Positions 1 to 8,543 of a DNA stretch of 43,380 nt are shown piece by piece. The DNA is from RGDT01 sp964630925. Lineage in GTDB: Bacteria; Planctomycetota; Planctomycetia; Gemmatales; Gemmataceae. How positions within the stretch are numbered: position 1 is the stretch's first letter; every line of letters begins with the position of its first letter. Where the stretch lies: positions 1 to 43,380 of the forward strand of contig CAZVZK010000084.1 of NCBI GenBank assembly GCA_964630925.1. Reading direction: 5' to 3'. The translations under genes were made by a program, and so were the position numbers. Under the pieces are notes generated by a model, which saw nothing but the letters and a program-made list of their open reading frames with translations, had not been told where the DNA came from and did not search any database.

Positions 1-825
1 GTTCTGCCACTCCATGTGCGAGCCGTCGAGGTTGAACCCGACCACGTCGCTGCCGTAGCCCGCCTTGCCGAGGAACGTGATGTAGTCCGTGGCACTCTCG
101 ATGTCGCCCATCGCCCGCTCGCTGGGGTGGCACTCCAGGTCGAACGTGATGCCGTACTTCCTGCACTCGTCCCACACCGGCCCGAACCGCTCGACCAGCA
201 GCTCCAGCGACACCTGACGCACGTCCGGGATCGCGTACCCCTCGATGGCCGACGGCAGCGGCGGGAACAGGAACCAGTGGCTCCAGCAGCCCGCCGGCGA
301 CCCCACGAACCCCGGCAGCGCTACCTTGCGGTCCTGGAGCTTCGACAGGTGCCCCGCGTACCGCACGCAGGCGAGGAGGTCCTTGAGCGCCTCCGCGTGG
401 ATCAGCCGGCCCACGTCGGCGGGCACGAAGTACGGGTCGGTGCGTGGCGGATTCTTGCCGGACGCCCGCCACGCCTTGTACGCCGCCTTGGCCTCGCCTT
501 TGCCCGAGCAGAAGTTGAGGGTCTTGACGCTCGGCTCATCGCCGAGGACCTGACCCTGCAGGTGCGTGGCGACGGTGAAGATCTCCAGCCCGCGCTTCTT
601 CGCCAGCGCGACGCGCTCGGCGGAGTAGGCCGCGGCGCCTTCATCCGTGTCGCAGCGGCGGAGGTCCAGCTCCCAGGACGCCTCCTCCCACCCGTCGAAG
701 CCGGCCTTGGCGATGAAGTCGAGCCAGTCGGCCTCGTTGACGTTGCCGAACTGGCCGCGGACCAGGCCGATCTGGTGGTACGAGCCCTTGCCGAATTTGT
801 GCTTGGCGGTCTGCTTGAAGCCCAT
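1..825 (-). CDS. Sugar phosphate isomerase/epimerase family protein, partial (C-terminus cut by the window edge)
   Basis: The minus strand is open from an ATG at 825 to base 1, 275 codons with no stop. The translation reads as a TIM-barrel sugar phosphate isomerase/epimerase of the xylose isomerase-like (AP endonuclease 2) superfamily. It has an early segment with GFDGWEEASWE, and near the cut end FDLECHPSE followed by VGFNLDGSH, which match the places where these enzymes put metal-binding Glu, His and Asp residues. Such proteins are cytoplasmic metal-dependent isomerases or epimerases; the substrate cannot be told from sequence. No signal peptide is visible. The neighbouring 113-residue gene lies upstream on the same strand with an 85-base gap. 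The family call is fairly safe; the exact reaction is unknown. Confidence 0.75.
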   Translation of the reverse strand, partial: MGFKQTAKHKFGKGSYHQIGLVRGQFGNVNEADWLDFIAKAGFDGWEEASWELDLRRCDTDEGAAAYSAERVALAKKRGLEIFTVATHLQGQVLGDEPSVKTLNFCSGKGEAKAAYKAWRASGKNPPRTDPYFVPADVGRLIHAEALKDLLACVRYAGHLSKLQDRKVALPGFVGSPAGCWSHWFLFPPLPSAIEGYAIPDVRQVSLELLVERFGPVWDECRKYGITFDLECHPSERAMGDIESATDYITFLGKAGYGSDVVGFNLDGSHMEWQN

Positions 826-910
826 GGGAGCGGCCCTCGTGTGCGGTGTCCGGTTGCGGAACGACGGTGAGGGACACCATAGCGGAGGGCCGCCCGGCGG
901 CAAGCCATCG

Positions 911-1252
911 TCACGCCGCCTGGGCCGGCCCGCGTGACGCCACGAACGCATGGATCGCGCGGTCGCGGCGGCGCCGGGTGCCCTCCTCGTCGCGCAGCAT
1001 CACGCCCTGCCTGGCGCGGAACGCGGCCCGACACGGGGCGAGGTACGCCCTGGCACCCGCCTCCAGGTCCTCGGGGGAGGCGTCGGGCCGGGCCGCCCTC
1101 TCCTCGTCGAGGCGCTCTCCGAGGGCGGCCAGCCAGTGCTCGTGGAAGACGCGCTGGATGATGGCACAGCGGTTGTGGAAGAGGCGCAGGGAGGATTCGA
1201 GCAGGTCATCGAGGAGGGTGGGGGGATCCACGATGTAGACGTGGTACGGCAC
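911..1252 (-). CDS. Hypothetical protein, 113 aa
   Basis: This frame starts at a GTG (1252) with a GGAG-like ribosome binding sequence about ten bases upstream and ends at a TGA at 911. The protein is soluble, charged and mostly helical in appearance (leucine-rich N-terminal half, then a stretch rich in Glu, Asp and Arg). It has no motif that I recognise. The antisense frame is longer but is low-complexity Arg/Gly/Pro and looks like a GC-rich shadow. The gene lies upstream of and codirectional with the isomerase gene. Function unknown; that it is a real gene is likely but not certain. Confidence 0.5.
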   Translation of the reverse strand: MPYHVYIVDPPTLLDDLLESSLRLFHNRCAIIQRVFHEHWLAALGERLDEERAARPDASPEDLEAGARAYLAPCRAAFRARQGVMLRDEEGTRRRRDRAIHAFVASRGPAQAA

Positions 1253-1846
1253 TGCCGAGGCTCCGGTTGTTCGCGTGTTGGCCTGATGTCGGGCGGAGGG
1301 CGGGGAGGTGGCGCGGGGGGAGTCATCGCGTCCCTCTCTTGTTACCCTAGCTCATCGCGGACAGCAAGACCGAACGGCCAGGAATTTCACGACGCCCGCG
1401 GGGCCGTCCAGCGTCCGGCCAGCCCCCCGCCCCGATCCAGGATCGATCGCCCTCACCTGACGCCCCCCCGAGACTCGAATCCCACCCCGGTGTCACCTGC
1501 CCACCTCCTGGAGAAGTGGGCGAGTGACTCTGGCGCCGGCCGACGCCTCGGCATGGTTCAGGATCAGATCGAAGGAGGTAACACCCACAGAGGGGGGGTG
1601 ACCGATCTGCACAGCAACTTGCACAGGAACGGCACCGGCCTGTTACCCGCCCTTGAGCCAGGCCGACGCCTCGTGTCACGGATCGGCGGCGAGTGCGTGA
1701 GTCACTTGCCCACATGCCCACCCCGTCACCGCCCCTTGGCGGAGGTAACGCCGGGACGCACCGGCCCGGGCGGCCGCCCCGTGAGGCGGGCGGCCAGCCT
1801 GCCGCCGGGCGCGTCCCCCCACCCGACGAATCAACCCGACCCGGCT
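1253..1846. other. Non-coding stretch between the 113-aa gene and the FHA kinase
   Basis: About 590 bases with no convincing gene. It holds a perfect 8-bp hairpin at 1772-1795 (GGCCGCCC and GGGCGGCC around an 8-base loop) some 50 bases past the stop of the FHA kinase; this may end that transcript, although no T-run follows. The 11-mer CCGACGCCTCG occurs twice (near 1540 and 1663). Reading frames here are low-complexity and were not called. Confidence 0.5.
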
Positions 1847-3082
1847 TCAGAGGGCCCGCAGCAGGGCGTCGCGGAAGGCGAGAACGTCGGGGTAGCGCTG
1901 GCGCGGGTCGCGGGCCAGGGCCCGGCACAGCACCGGGCCGAGGCCGCCCGGCAGGGTCGGGCCGCCCGCCGGCTGACGCAACGGCAGCGGCTCCTCACCC
2001 AGTACGCGCATCATCAGGTCGGCGCTCGACCTCGACGGCTCGTAGACCATCCGGCCCGTCAGCAGGTAGTACAGCGTCGCCGCCGCCCCGTACTGGTCGG
2101 CGGGGGGCCGGGCCGACCGGAAATCCACCACCTGCTCCGGCGGGATGAACCCCGGCGTGCCTCCCTGCTGCCCCGACATCGTCAGCCCGCTCATCATCGA
2201 GGCCTGGTAGGTCCGCCCCAGCCCGAAATCGGCCAGCTTGACCGCATCGTCCGCCCGCGCCAGCAGCAGGTTGCCCGGCTTCACGTCGCGGTGGATGAAG
2301 CCTTGCAGGTGCGCGTGCGCCAGCGCCTCCAGCAACTGGCAGCCCAGACGCACCACGCGGCCCGGGGCGAACGGCCTGTCGCGGTGGACGGCGGCGGAGG
2401 CGCTCTCGCCCTCCACGTACTCCATCACGAAGTAGAGCAGCCCCCCCGATTCGCCCGTCCGGAGGAACCGCACGATGTGCGGGTGCGTCAGCCGCTCCAG
2501 GATGGCCATCTCGCGCTGGAAGCGGCCGAGCGTCTGGGGGTTGGGCGCGACGGCGGGCGAGACGACCTTGAGGGCCACGTCCTCGCCGGAGGGGACGCTC
2601 CGGGCGTGGTAGACCACCCCCATGCCGCCGCGCCCCAGCTCGCGCACCACCTCGTAGCCGGGGAAGAAGAAAGGCGTCTCCGCGGGGGTGGCGGGCGACG
2701 AGCCGCCCACTGTCACGGTGTGGTGGCCCGCCGGCATCTCGACGCGCAGCACCGTCTGGCCCGCCTTCACCTCGTCGCCGTGCCGGAGGTCGGCCTCGGC
2801 CACGCGGGTGCCGTTGACGAAGGTGCCGTTCTTGCTCCGCAGATCGACGAGGCGGGCCTGGGGCGGGTTGGCCTCGATGAGGAAGTGGGTACGCGAGATG
2901 CCCGGATCGTTCTCCAGTACCAGATGCAACGCACCGGGGCCGCGCCCCACGAGGAACGACGAATGTCCGCTCAGGCGGAACTCCTGCCCGGAGAGCGGCC
3001 CGGCCACGGCGTGCAGGACGAGCGCCTCGGCCTCGGAGGCCTCCAGGGGGAGCGGGGGCGACGGCCTGGGGTTGGGGGACAT
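1847..3082 (-). CDS. FHA domain-containing Ser/Thr protein kinase
   Basis: A 411-residue cytoplasmic two-domain signalling protein. Residues about 22-115 form an FHA (phosphothreonine-binding) domain with GR at 46-47, SRTH at 63-66 and the NG pairs near 85 and 90. Residues about 143-405 form a Hanks-type kinase with glycine loop GRGGMG at 150-155, ATP-anchoring Lys172, catalytic loop HRDVKPGN from 264, DFG at 285-287 and a PPEQ segment at 314-317. All key catalytic residues are present, so it should be active. There is no transmembrane segment, unlike its divergent neighbour. A TACAAT sequence on the minus strand (3115-3120) is a plausible -10 box. Fused FHA-kinase proteins are common in Planctomycetes. 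The substrate is unknown. Confidence 0.93.
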   Translation of the reverse strand: MSPNPRPSPPLPLEASEAEALVLHAVAGPLSGQEFRLSGHSSFLVGRGPGALHLVLENDPGISRTHFLIEANPPQARLVDLRSKNGTFVNGTRVAEADLRHGDEVKAGQTVLRVEMPAGHHTVTVGGSSPATPAETPFFFPGYEVVRELGRGGMGVVYHARSVPSGEDVALKVVSPAVAPNPQTLGRFQREMAILERLTHPHIVRFLRTGESGGLLYFVMEYVEGESASAAVHRDRPFAPGRVVRLGCQLLEALAHAHLQGFIHRDVKPGNLLLARADDAVKLADFGLGRTYQASMMSGLTMSGQQGGTPGFIPPEQVVDFRSARPPADQYGAAATLYYLLTGRMVYEPSRSSADLMMRVLGEEPLPLRQPAGGPTLPGGLGPVLCRALARDPRQRYPDVLAFRDALLRAL

Positions 3083-3114
3083 GCGGGTATCCGTTCGAGA
3101 GGGATCGGGGGATC

Positions 3115-3120
3115 ATTGTA
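3115..3120 (-). promoter_or_regulatory. Candidate -10 box for the FHA kinase
   Basis: TACAAT on the minus strand, 33 bases ahead of the kinase ATG in the short divergent gap between the two kinase genes. No clear -35 box was seen, so this is a weak call. Confidence 0.3.
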
Positions 3121-3177
3121 GCGGAAGCGGACCGCCGGGCGTATCATCTTCCTCAATCCCCGCCGAGGATCGTCCCC

Positions 3178-6100
3178 ATGTCCGCCGATCCGACGCTGTG
3201 CCCGCGCTGCGGCCTGGCGCTGAGCGATGCCGAGCCGACGCCCGCGCCGGCGCCGGGCGGCGGCACGATAACCGTCAGCCCCGAGCCGGCTTCCCCGGCC
3301 ACGCCGGCCGGCACGCCCTCGCGCATCGGGCGGTTCAAGGTGGAGCGGCTGCTGGGGGAGGGGGCGTTCGGCCGCGTCTACGAGGCCTACGACCCCGTGA
3401 TGAAGCGGGCCGTGGCCCTGAAGGTGGCCAAGCACATCGACGACAAGCACGTCGCGCGCTTCCTGCGCGAGGCGCGGGCGGCGGGCCTGTTGACGCATCC
3501 GAACATCGTGACGGTGTTCGATTCGGGCAGCGACGGGCCGCACCGCTACATCGCCAGCGCCTTCGTGCCCGGGCGCACGCTGGATGCGGCCCTGGAGCAG
3601 CGCGGCAAGCTGCCCGCCGAGGAGGCGGCTCGGCTCGTGCGGAAGCTGGCGGAGGCCCTGGCCTACGCCCACCTGATGGGGGTGATCCACCGGGACGCCA
3701 AGCCGGGCAACGTCATGCTCCGCGAGGACGGCGAGCCCCTCCTCATGGACTTCGGACTGGCGGCGAGGGGCGACGAGGAGGGGAAGCTGACGGTGGCCGG
3801 CCAGTTCATGGGGACGCCGGCCTACTGCGCGCCGGAGCAGTGGCGCGGGCAGGCCTCCCCGGCGAGTGACCAGTACTCGCTGGGGTGCGTGTTGTTCGAG
3901 CTGCTCACGGGCAAGACGCCCTTCGCGGGCGCGGACGCGGGGCACTACCTGGTGCTGCACATGCAGGCGGCGGCGCCTGCCATGCCTGGCGTGCCGCTCG
4001 ACCTGGATTCCATCGTGCGGAAGTGCCTCGAGAAGGAGGAGGCCCGGAGGTACGCGAGCTGCCAGGAGCTGGCCGACGACCTCGGCCGCTGGCTGGGTGG
4101 CGAGCCGACGAGGGCCCGCCCGGTGGGGGTGCCCGGGCGGCTGGCACGCTGGGCGAAGCGCGAGCCGTGGACGGCCTCGCTGGTGGGCGCGGTGGCGCTC
4201 CTCCTGCTCGCCGGGACGGCCGTCGCGTGGTGGCTGGCGTCGTGGGCCGGGAACGAGGCGTCGGCGGCCCGCAAGGCGGAGAAGGAGGCGAAGGCGAGCG
4301 AGGCGTTGGCGAAGAAGCGCCTGGAGGCCGCCGACTTCCAGACGCTGCGTGCGGAGGGCGCGCGGCACGCCATCCAGATGGACCTCGCCCTGCGGGCATG
4401 GGGACAGCACGACGTCGCGCGGGCGGAGTCGATCCTCGACGAGGTGTCGCCGCGCTTCCGGCAAGCGTGGGAGTCCCGCCACCTGCGCGGCCTTTGCCGG
4501 CGCAAGGCCGTACCCTTGGTCGGGCACACCGACGAGGTCAACGCCGTGGCGTTCAGCCCCGACGGGACACGCATCGCCACCGCCGGCTCCGACATGACGG
4601 TGCGCGTCTGGGACGCCGAGACGGGCCGGGAGACGACGACGCTCATGGGCCACCGCGACAAGGCCTACGGGGTGGCGTTCAGCCCCGACGGCAAACGCAT
4701 CGCCAGCGCGAGCGAGGACCGCACGGCGCGCGTCTGGGACGCCGCGACGGGGCAAGAGCTGCTCGCCCTCCGAGGGCACGCCCTCGGCGTCAACGGCCTC
4801 GCGTTCAGCCCCGACGGCAAACGCATCGCCACCGCCGGCTCCGACAGGACGGTGCGCGTCTGGGACGCCGAGACGGGCCGCGAGGAGCGTTCCCTCAAGG
4901 GCCACGCCGACAAGATCCTCGGGGTGGCGTTCGGCCCGGACGGGCTGCACCTGGCCAGCGTAGGCCCCGCCGGGGCGATGAAGGTGTGGGACGTGGTGAA
5001 GGGCCGGGAGATCCTCACCCTCAAGGGGCACACGGGAGGCGTCCTCGGGGTGGCATTCAGCCCAGACGGGGCTCGCATCGCCAGCGGCAGTGATGGTGAT
5101 GACAGGACGCTCAAGGTGTGGGACGCCCGGAAGGGGCATGAGCTGCTCTCCCTCAAGGCCAACGCGGGTATGGTCCACGCGGTGGCGTTCAGCCCCGACG
5201 GCAGGCGCATCGCCAGCGCGAACACCGACGGGACCGTGCGGGTGTGGGACGCCGAGACGGGTCGGGAGATGATCTCCCTGCTGGGCCACGCGCGCCGTGT
5301 CGCCGCCGTGGCGTTCAGCCCCGACGGGAGGCTCATCGCCAGCGCCAGCCATGACTGCACGGTGCGCGTCTGGGACGCCGGGGCGACCCAGGAGGAGCTG
5401 ACCCTGAATGGCCACGCGGATGGCGTCAATGGCGTGGCGTGCAGCCCTGACGGCGAGCGCGTGGCCGGGGCCGGCGAGGACGGGACGGTGCGGGTGTGGG
5501 ACGCCCGGACCGGGCAGTCGAAGCTGATCCTCCGCGGCCACGCGGACAGCGTCTACGCCGTGGCGTTCAGCCCCGACGGCGAGAGCATAGCCTCCGGCGG
5601 AGAAGACAGGACGGTGCGCGTCTGGGATGCCCGGACGGGCCGGGACGGACGGGTATTCAAGGGGCACGCGAATCGAGTCAATGCCGTGGCCTACAGCCCG
5701 GACGGCAAGTGCATCGCCTCCGCCAGCGATGACGGGACGGTGCGGGTGTGGGATCCCCGGTCCGATGAGGGGCCGCTGGCCCTCAAGGGCCACACGAAGG
5801 ACGCGAATGCCTTGGCATTCAGCCCCGAAGGCGGGCGCATCGCCGTCGGCTACGGGAACGGGACGGTGCGTGTCTTTCACGCCCGGACGGGCCAGGATCT
5901 GCTCACCCTCGAGGGACACGCCGGCTCCGTCCAGGCCCTGGCATACAGCCCCGACGGCAAATGCCTCGCCAGCGGCAGCTCGGACAGGACGGTGCGGGTT
6001 TGGGACGTCGAGGCCGGACTGGAGAAGCTCGTGCTCAAGGGGCACACCGAGAGCGTCAGGGGCGTGGCCTACAGCCCGGACGGCACGCGCATCGCCACCG

Positions 6101-7443
6101 GCGGATACGACGGCACGGTGCGCGCGTGCGACGCCGAGACCGGCCAGGAGATGATCTCCTTCAAGGGGCATGCGTCCAGTGTCCTCGGAGTCGCCTTCAG
6201 CCCGGACGGGGCTCGCATCATCACGGCGAGCGATGACAAGAGCTTGAAGGCGTGGGACGCGGGGAAGGGCCAGGAGCGATACACCCTCAGGGAACACGTC
6301 GGAGGGACCGCCGTGGCGTTCAGCCCCGACGGCGAACGCTTCGCCGGCGGAAGCAACAACGTGAAGGTGTGGGCCGCACGCACGGGGGAAGAGCTGCTCT
6401 CCCTCAAGGGACACGCCGAAGTGGTGACCAGCGTGGCGTTCAGCCCGGACGGCATGCGCATCGCCAGCGGCGGCGGGGACAAGACCGTGCGCGTCTGGGA
6501 TGCCCGGTCCGGGAAGGCGCTGCTTGCCTTCGAGAAGCATGCCGGCAGCGTCCTGCATGTGGCGTTCAGCCCCGATGGCGAGCGCGTCGTCAGCACCAGC
6601 GAACGGTCGTTGCGCGTGTGGGACGCCCGGACGGGCCAGGAGGCCCTCTCCCTCGAGGGCCATTCGGAAGTGGGCTCCGCCGTGGCCTTCAGCCCGGACG
6701 GGCGGCGCGTCGCCATCGCCTGCCTGGACCGCACGGTGAAGGTGTGGGACGCCCGCTCGGGGCAACGGGCCCTCGTGCTCGAAGGACACGGGAAGCCCGT
6801 CTGGGGCGTGGCGTACAGCCCCGACGGCACCCGCATCGCCAGCGGCAGCGGTGACCCGCTGGACGCCGCCAAGCCGGGGGAAGTGAAGGTGTGGGACGCC
6901 GAGACGGGCCGGGAGACGCTCTCCTTCCTCGGGCACAGGCATTTGGTGCTGGCCATCGCATTCAGCCATGCCGGCAGGGGCATCGCCAGCAAGGACGTCA
7001 GGGGCCGCCGCCTCGACTTCGACGCCGCCACCGGCGAGCCGATGCCGCCCGATGAGACCCCTTTCCCTGCCGAGCGAGGGAGGGCCGACCACCCTCGGGG
7101 CGACCTCGCCGTCATCGCCTCGATGCGTTCCATCATCGTCTTCGGCCCGGCCCCGGACCTCACCGACGCCGGCCGCCTCCTCCGCCGTGAATACGCCCGC
7201 CGCTGGCACGCCGCCCAGGCCGACGAGTGGGAGAAGGCGAAGCAGTGGTTCGCCGCCGCCTTCCACCTGGAGCGCCTGCGCCGGCACGACCCTCTCGACG
7301 TCGGCGTCCGCAAGCGCCTGCTCGTCGCCCTGCGGCAGTGCTCTGCGCACCCCGGCACCGACGCCGTCCGCAGCCGCGCCGCCGAGTTCGGCCGTGTCCG
7401 CCGTGCCGCGGCGTTGCTGCCGCTGGTGCCGGCGCTGCCGTGA
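3178..7443 (+). CDS. Membrane-anchored Ser/Thr protein kinase with a long WD40 repeat array
   Basis: A 1421-residue protein. It begins with a short zinc-ribbon-like CPRCG segment (residues 8-12), then a Hanks-type kinase (about 50-310) with glycine loop GEGAFG, Lys82, HRD at 171-173 and DFG at 191-193. One hydrophobic helix at about 333-356 should anchor it in the membrane, followed by a charged Ala/Lys/Glu coiled segment (358-400). From about 448 to 1330 there are 20 WD40-like units, each with a variant of VAFSPDG and ending in VRVWD; the last is degenerate. The C-terminus (about 1360-1420) is a TPR-like helical tail. Kinase-WD40 fusions of this layout are typical of Gemmata-type Planctomycetes. 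The propellers probably bind protein ligands; target unknown. HRDAKPGN replaces the usual HRDVKPGN, which should not abolish activity. Confidence 0.93.
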   Translation: MSADPTLCPRCGLALSDAEPTPAPAPGGGTITVSPEPASPATPAGTPSRIGRFKVERLLGEGAFGRVYEAYDPVMKRAVALKVAKHIDDKHVARFLREARAAGLLTHPNIVTVFDSGSDGPHRYIASAFVPGRTLDAALEQRGKLPAEEAARLVRKLAEALAYAHLMGVIHRDAKPGNVMLREDGEPLLMDFGLAARGDEEGKLTVAGQFMGTPAYCAPEQWRGQASPASDQYSLGCVLFELLTGKTPFAGADAGHYLVLHMQAAAPAMPGVPLDLDSIVRKCLEKEEARRYASCQELADDLGRWLGGEPTRARPVGVPGRLARWAKREPWTASLVGAVALLLLAGTAVAWWLASWAGNEASAARKAEKEAKASEALAKKRLEAADFQTLRAEGARHAIQMDLALRAWGQHDVARAESILDEVSPRFRQAWESRHLRGLCRRKAVPLVGHTDEVNAVAFSPDGTRIATAGSDMTVRVWDAETGRETTTLMGHRDKAYGVAFSPDGKRIASASEDRTARVWDAATGQELLALRGHALGVNGLAFSPDGKRIATAGSDRTVRVWDAETGREERSLKGHADKILGVAFGPDGLHLASVGPAGAMKVWDVVKGREILTLKGHTGGVLGVAFSPDGARIASGSDGDDRTLKVWDARKGHELLSLKANAGMVHAVAFSPDGRRIASANTDGTVRVWDAETGREMISLLGHARRVAAVAFSPDGRLIASASHDCTVRVWDAGATQEELTLNGHADGVNGVACSPDGERVAGAGEDGTVRVWDARTGQSKLILRGHADSVYAVAFSPDGESIASGGEDRTVRVWDARTGRDGRVFKGHANRVNAVAYSPDGKCIASASDDGTVRVWDPRSDEGPLALKGHTKDANALAFSPEGGRIAVGYGNGTVRVFHARTGQDLLTLEGHAGSVQALAYSPDGKCLASGSSDRTVRVWDVEAGLEKLVLKGHTESVRGVAYSPDGTRIATGGYDGTVRACDAETGQEMISFKGHASSVLGVAFSPDGARIITASDDKSLKAWDAGKGQERYTLREHVGGTAVAFSPDGERFAGGSNNVKVWAARTGEELLSLKGHAEVVTSVAFSPDGMRIASGGGDKTVRVWDARSGKALLAFEKHAGSVLHVAFSPDGERVVSTSERSLRVWDARTGQEALSLEGHSEVGSAVAFSPDGRRVAIACLDRTVKVWDARSGQRALVLEGHGKPVWGVAYSPDGTRIASGSGDPLDAAKPGEVKVWDAETGRETLSFLGHRHLVLAIAFSHAGRGIASKDVRGRRLDFDAATGEPMPPDETPFPAERGRADHPRGDLAVIASMRSIIVFGPAPDLTDAGRLLRREYARRWHAAQADEWEKAKQWFAAAFHLERLRRHDPLDVGVRKRLLVALRQCSAHPGTDAVRSRAAEFGRVRRAAALLPLVPALP

Positions 7444-7487
7444 TCGACGGTCAGCCCGTGCTGCAACTGGGGTGTCGAGCAGCGGCC

Positions 7488-7727
7488 TCATCGGCCCTCG
7501 AGCTCTTGAAGAACGTCCTCGGGCAGCGGGGCGTCGCAATCATCCGGCACGGCGAAATCCCCGGCGGCCAGCCCGAACGGCCGCGGGCCGGGCCGGGGTG
7601 ACTGAGCCGGCCGCAGCTCCGCCACCGGCCGGCCGCCACGCGAGACGACGAGATGCTCTCCGGCCTCGACGCGATCGAGGAGGCCGGCGGCATCGCGCTG
7701 GAGGTCGTGCAAGGTGACGGTGTTCAT
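7488..7727 (-). CDS. Type II toxin-antitoxin antitoxin, Phd/YefM family (apparently orphan)
   Basis: A 79-residue protein starting at MNTVTLHDLQRDA; an ATG 36 bases upstream is possible, but this start matches the family. The N-terminal half has the Phd/YefM pattern: an LHDLQRDAAGLLDRV helix, then GEHLVVSRGGRPVAEL, which in this family dimerises and binds the operator. The tail FAVPDDCDAPLPEDVL resembles toxin-binding ends of antitoxins that partner PIN-domain VapC nucleases. No toxin gene follows: only 44 bases separate its stop from the end of the convergent WD40 kinase gene, and none is seen upstream. It may be a relic or may counter a toxin encoded elsewhere. The family call is solid. Confidence 0.8.
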   Translation of the reverse strand: MNTVTLHDLQRDAAGLLDRVEAGEHLVVSRGGRPVAELRPAQSPRPGPRPFGLAAGDFAVPDDCDAPLPEDVLQELEGR

Positions 7728-7800
7728 GCCCCCATTGGACACGGCCATCGGGGCGGCCAGCAAGCGGCCCCAGCGAAGGGACGCCCCTCGTGGCGGGATC

Positions 7801-7930
7801 GGCGAAGGACTGGTTCCCCGCGGCGTTTCGCCTCGACAGGCTGCTGCGCCAGCGGCCGCTGGACGCCGACGTCCGCTCCGGCTCCGGGTGGCCCTGCGGC
7901 AGCGTCAGGGGCTTCCCGGCACAAGCACGG
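7801..7930 (+). pseudogene. Decayed fragment of a WD40-kinase C-terminal tail
   Basis: Translating 7801-7875 gives AKDWFPAAFRLDRL followed by RPLDADVR. This closely matches the C-terminal tail of the intact kinase upstream (AKQWFAAAFHLERL, then DPLDVGVR). The match continues after a frame change as LRVALRQRQGLPGT against LLVALRQCSAHPGT. No start, kinase or WD40 portion is present, so this is a remnant of a second, tandem copy or of the same gene duplicated, now separated from the intact gene by the antitoxin. The frameshift shows that it is not expressed as a protein. Confidence 0.6.
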
Positions 7931-7983
7931 AGGGCGTCACCGAGCTCGATAACGCCGGGCCGACAGCAACTGGGAGGCCCTCG

Positions 7984-8391
7984 TCACCCGCCGCTGAACA
8001 GCAGGCCGCGCAGCCCCCGGAGGATACGCTCCAATAGCTCCGGGTCGGCGGGCTTGACGAGGTGGATGTCGATGCCCGATTCCAGGGAGCGGCGCACGTC
8101 CTCCTCGCGCCCGTGCCCGGACACGGCGATGAGGAGGTGCGGGCGTCCTTCGGCCGATTCGCGCAAGGCCCTGGCCAACGCCCAGCCGTCGAGCCGGCCG
8201 GGCAGCCCGATTTCCAGCAACACCACGTCGGGGCGGCGGCGCGCGGCGGCCGCCAGCCCCGCCGCCCCGTCCCGCGCCACCTCCACGTCGTGGCCGTAGA
8301 GGCGCAGCAGCAGAGCCGTGCTGGCGGCGCAGTCCTCGTGGCCCTCGACGACGAGGACGCGCAGGGGCCGGTCCGTGGTTGGCTCGCTCAT
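7984..8391 (-). CDS. Stand-alone response regulator receiver protein with Glu at the phosphorylation site
   Basis: A 135-residue single-domain CheY-like protein; the start at MSEPTTDRP (8391) gives the usual domain length. The fold elements are clear: LRVLVVEGHED at the N-terminus, VVLLEIGLPG around residue 60, AVSGHG with Ser91, and LVKPAD with the conserved Lys113. Two features are unusual. The acidic pair normally written DD is Glu16-Gly17, and the phosphoacceptor Asp is Glu60 (codon GAA). It therefore probably cannot be phosphorylated in the usual way and may mimic the active state. There is no output domain. It lies divergent from the Crp/Fnr gene, with a gap of about 150 bases. Confidence 0.85.
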   Translation of the reverse strand: MSEPTTDRPLRVLVVEGHEDCAASTALLLRLYGHDVEVARDGAAGLAAAARRRPDVVLLEIGLPGRLDGWALARALRESAEGRPHLLIAVSGHGREEDVRRSLESGIDIHLVKPADPELLERILRGLRGLLFSGG

Positions 8392-8487
8392 GGGCTGCTG
8401 GCCTCGTAGGCAAGTGATTATCTCCGTCCGCCGCCCGGCTTTCAGCGCGGAACCGTACTGTGGGGCCGGGCGACACACGACGCCCCC

Positions 8488-8515
8488 TTGCACCCGCCCC
8501 GAGGGGTGCTAGGAT
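8488..8515 (+). promoter_or_regulatory. Sigma-70-like promoter of the Crp/Fnr gene
   Basis: TTGCAC (8488-8493), a 16-base spacer and TAGGAT (8510-8515). It places the transcript start near 8522, upstream of the ATG at 8544. This argues for that start over the in-frame ATG at 8514, which would overlap the -10 box. Confidence 0.5.
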
Positions 8516-8543
8516 GCCGCCTATCGGCCCCACAGAGACACCG

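Noticed and set aside
950..3121. A long plus-strand frame across the isomerase-kinase gap and the FHA kinase
   Set aside because: Antisense to a clear kinase; low-complexity.
2971..7539. A minus-strand open frame of over 1500 codons antisense to the WD40 kinase
   Set aside because: It exists only because the GC-rich repeat DNA lacks stops; the plus strand has complete kinase and WD40 motifs.
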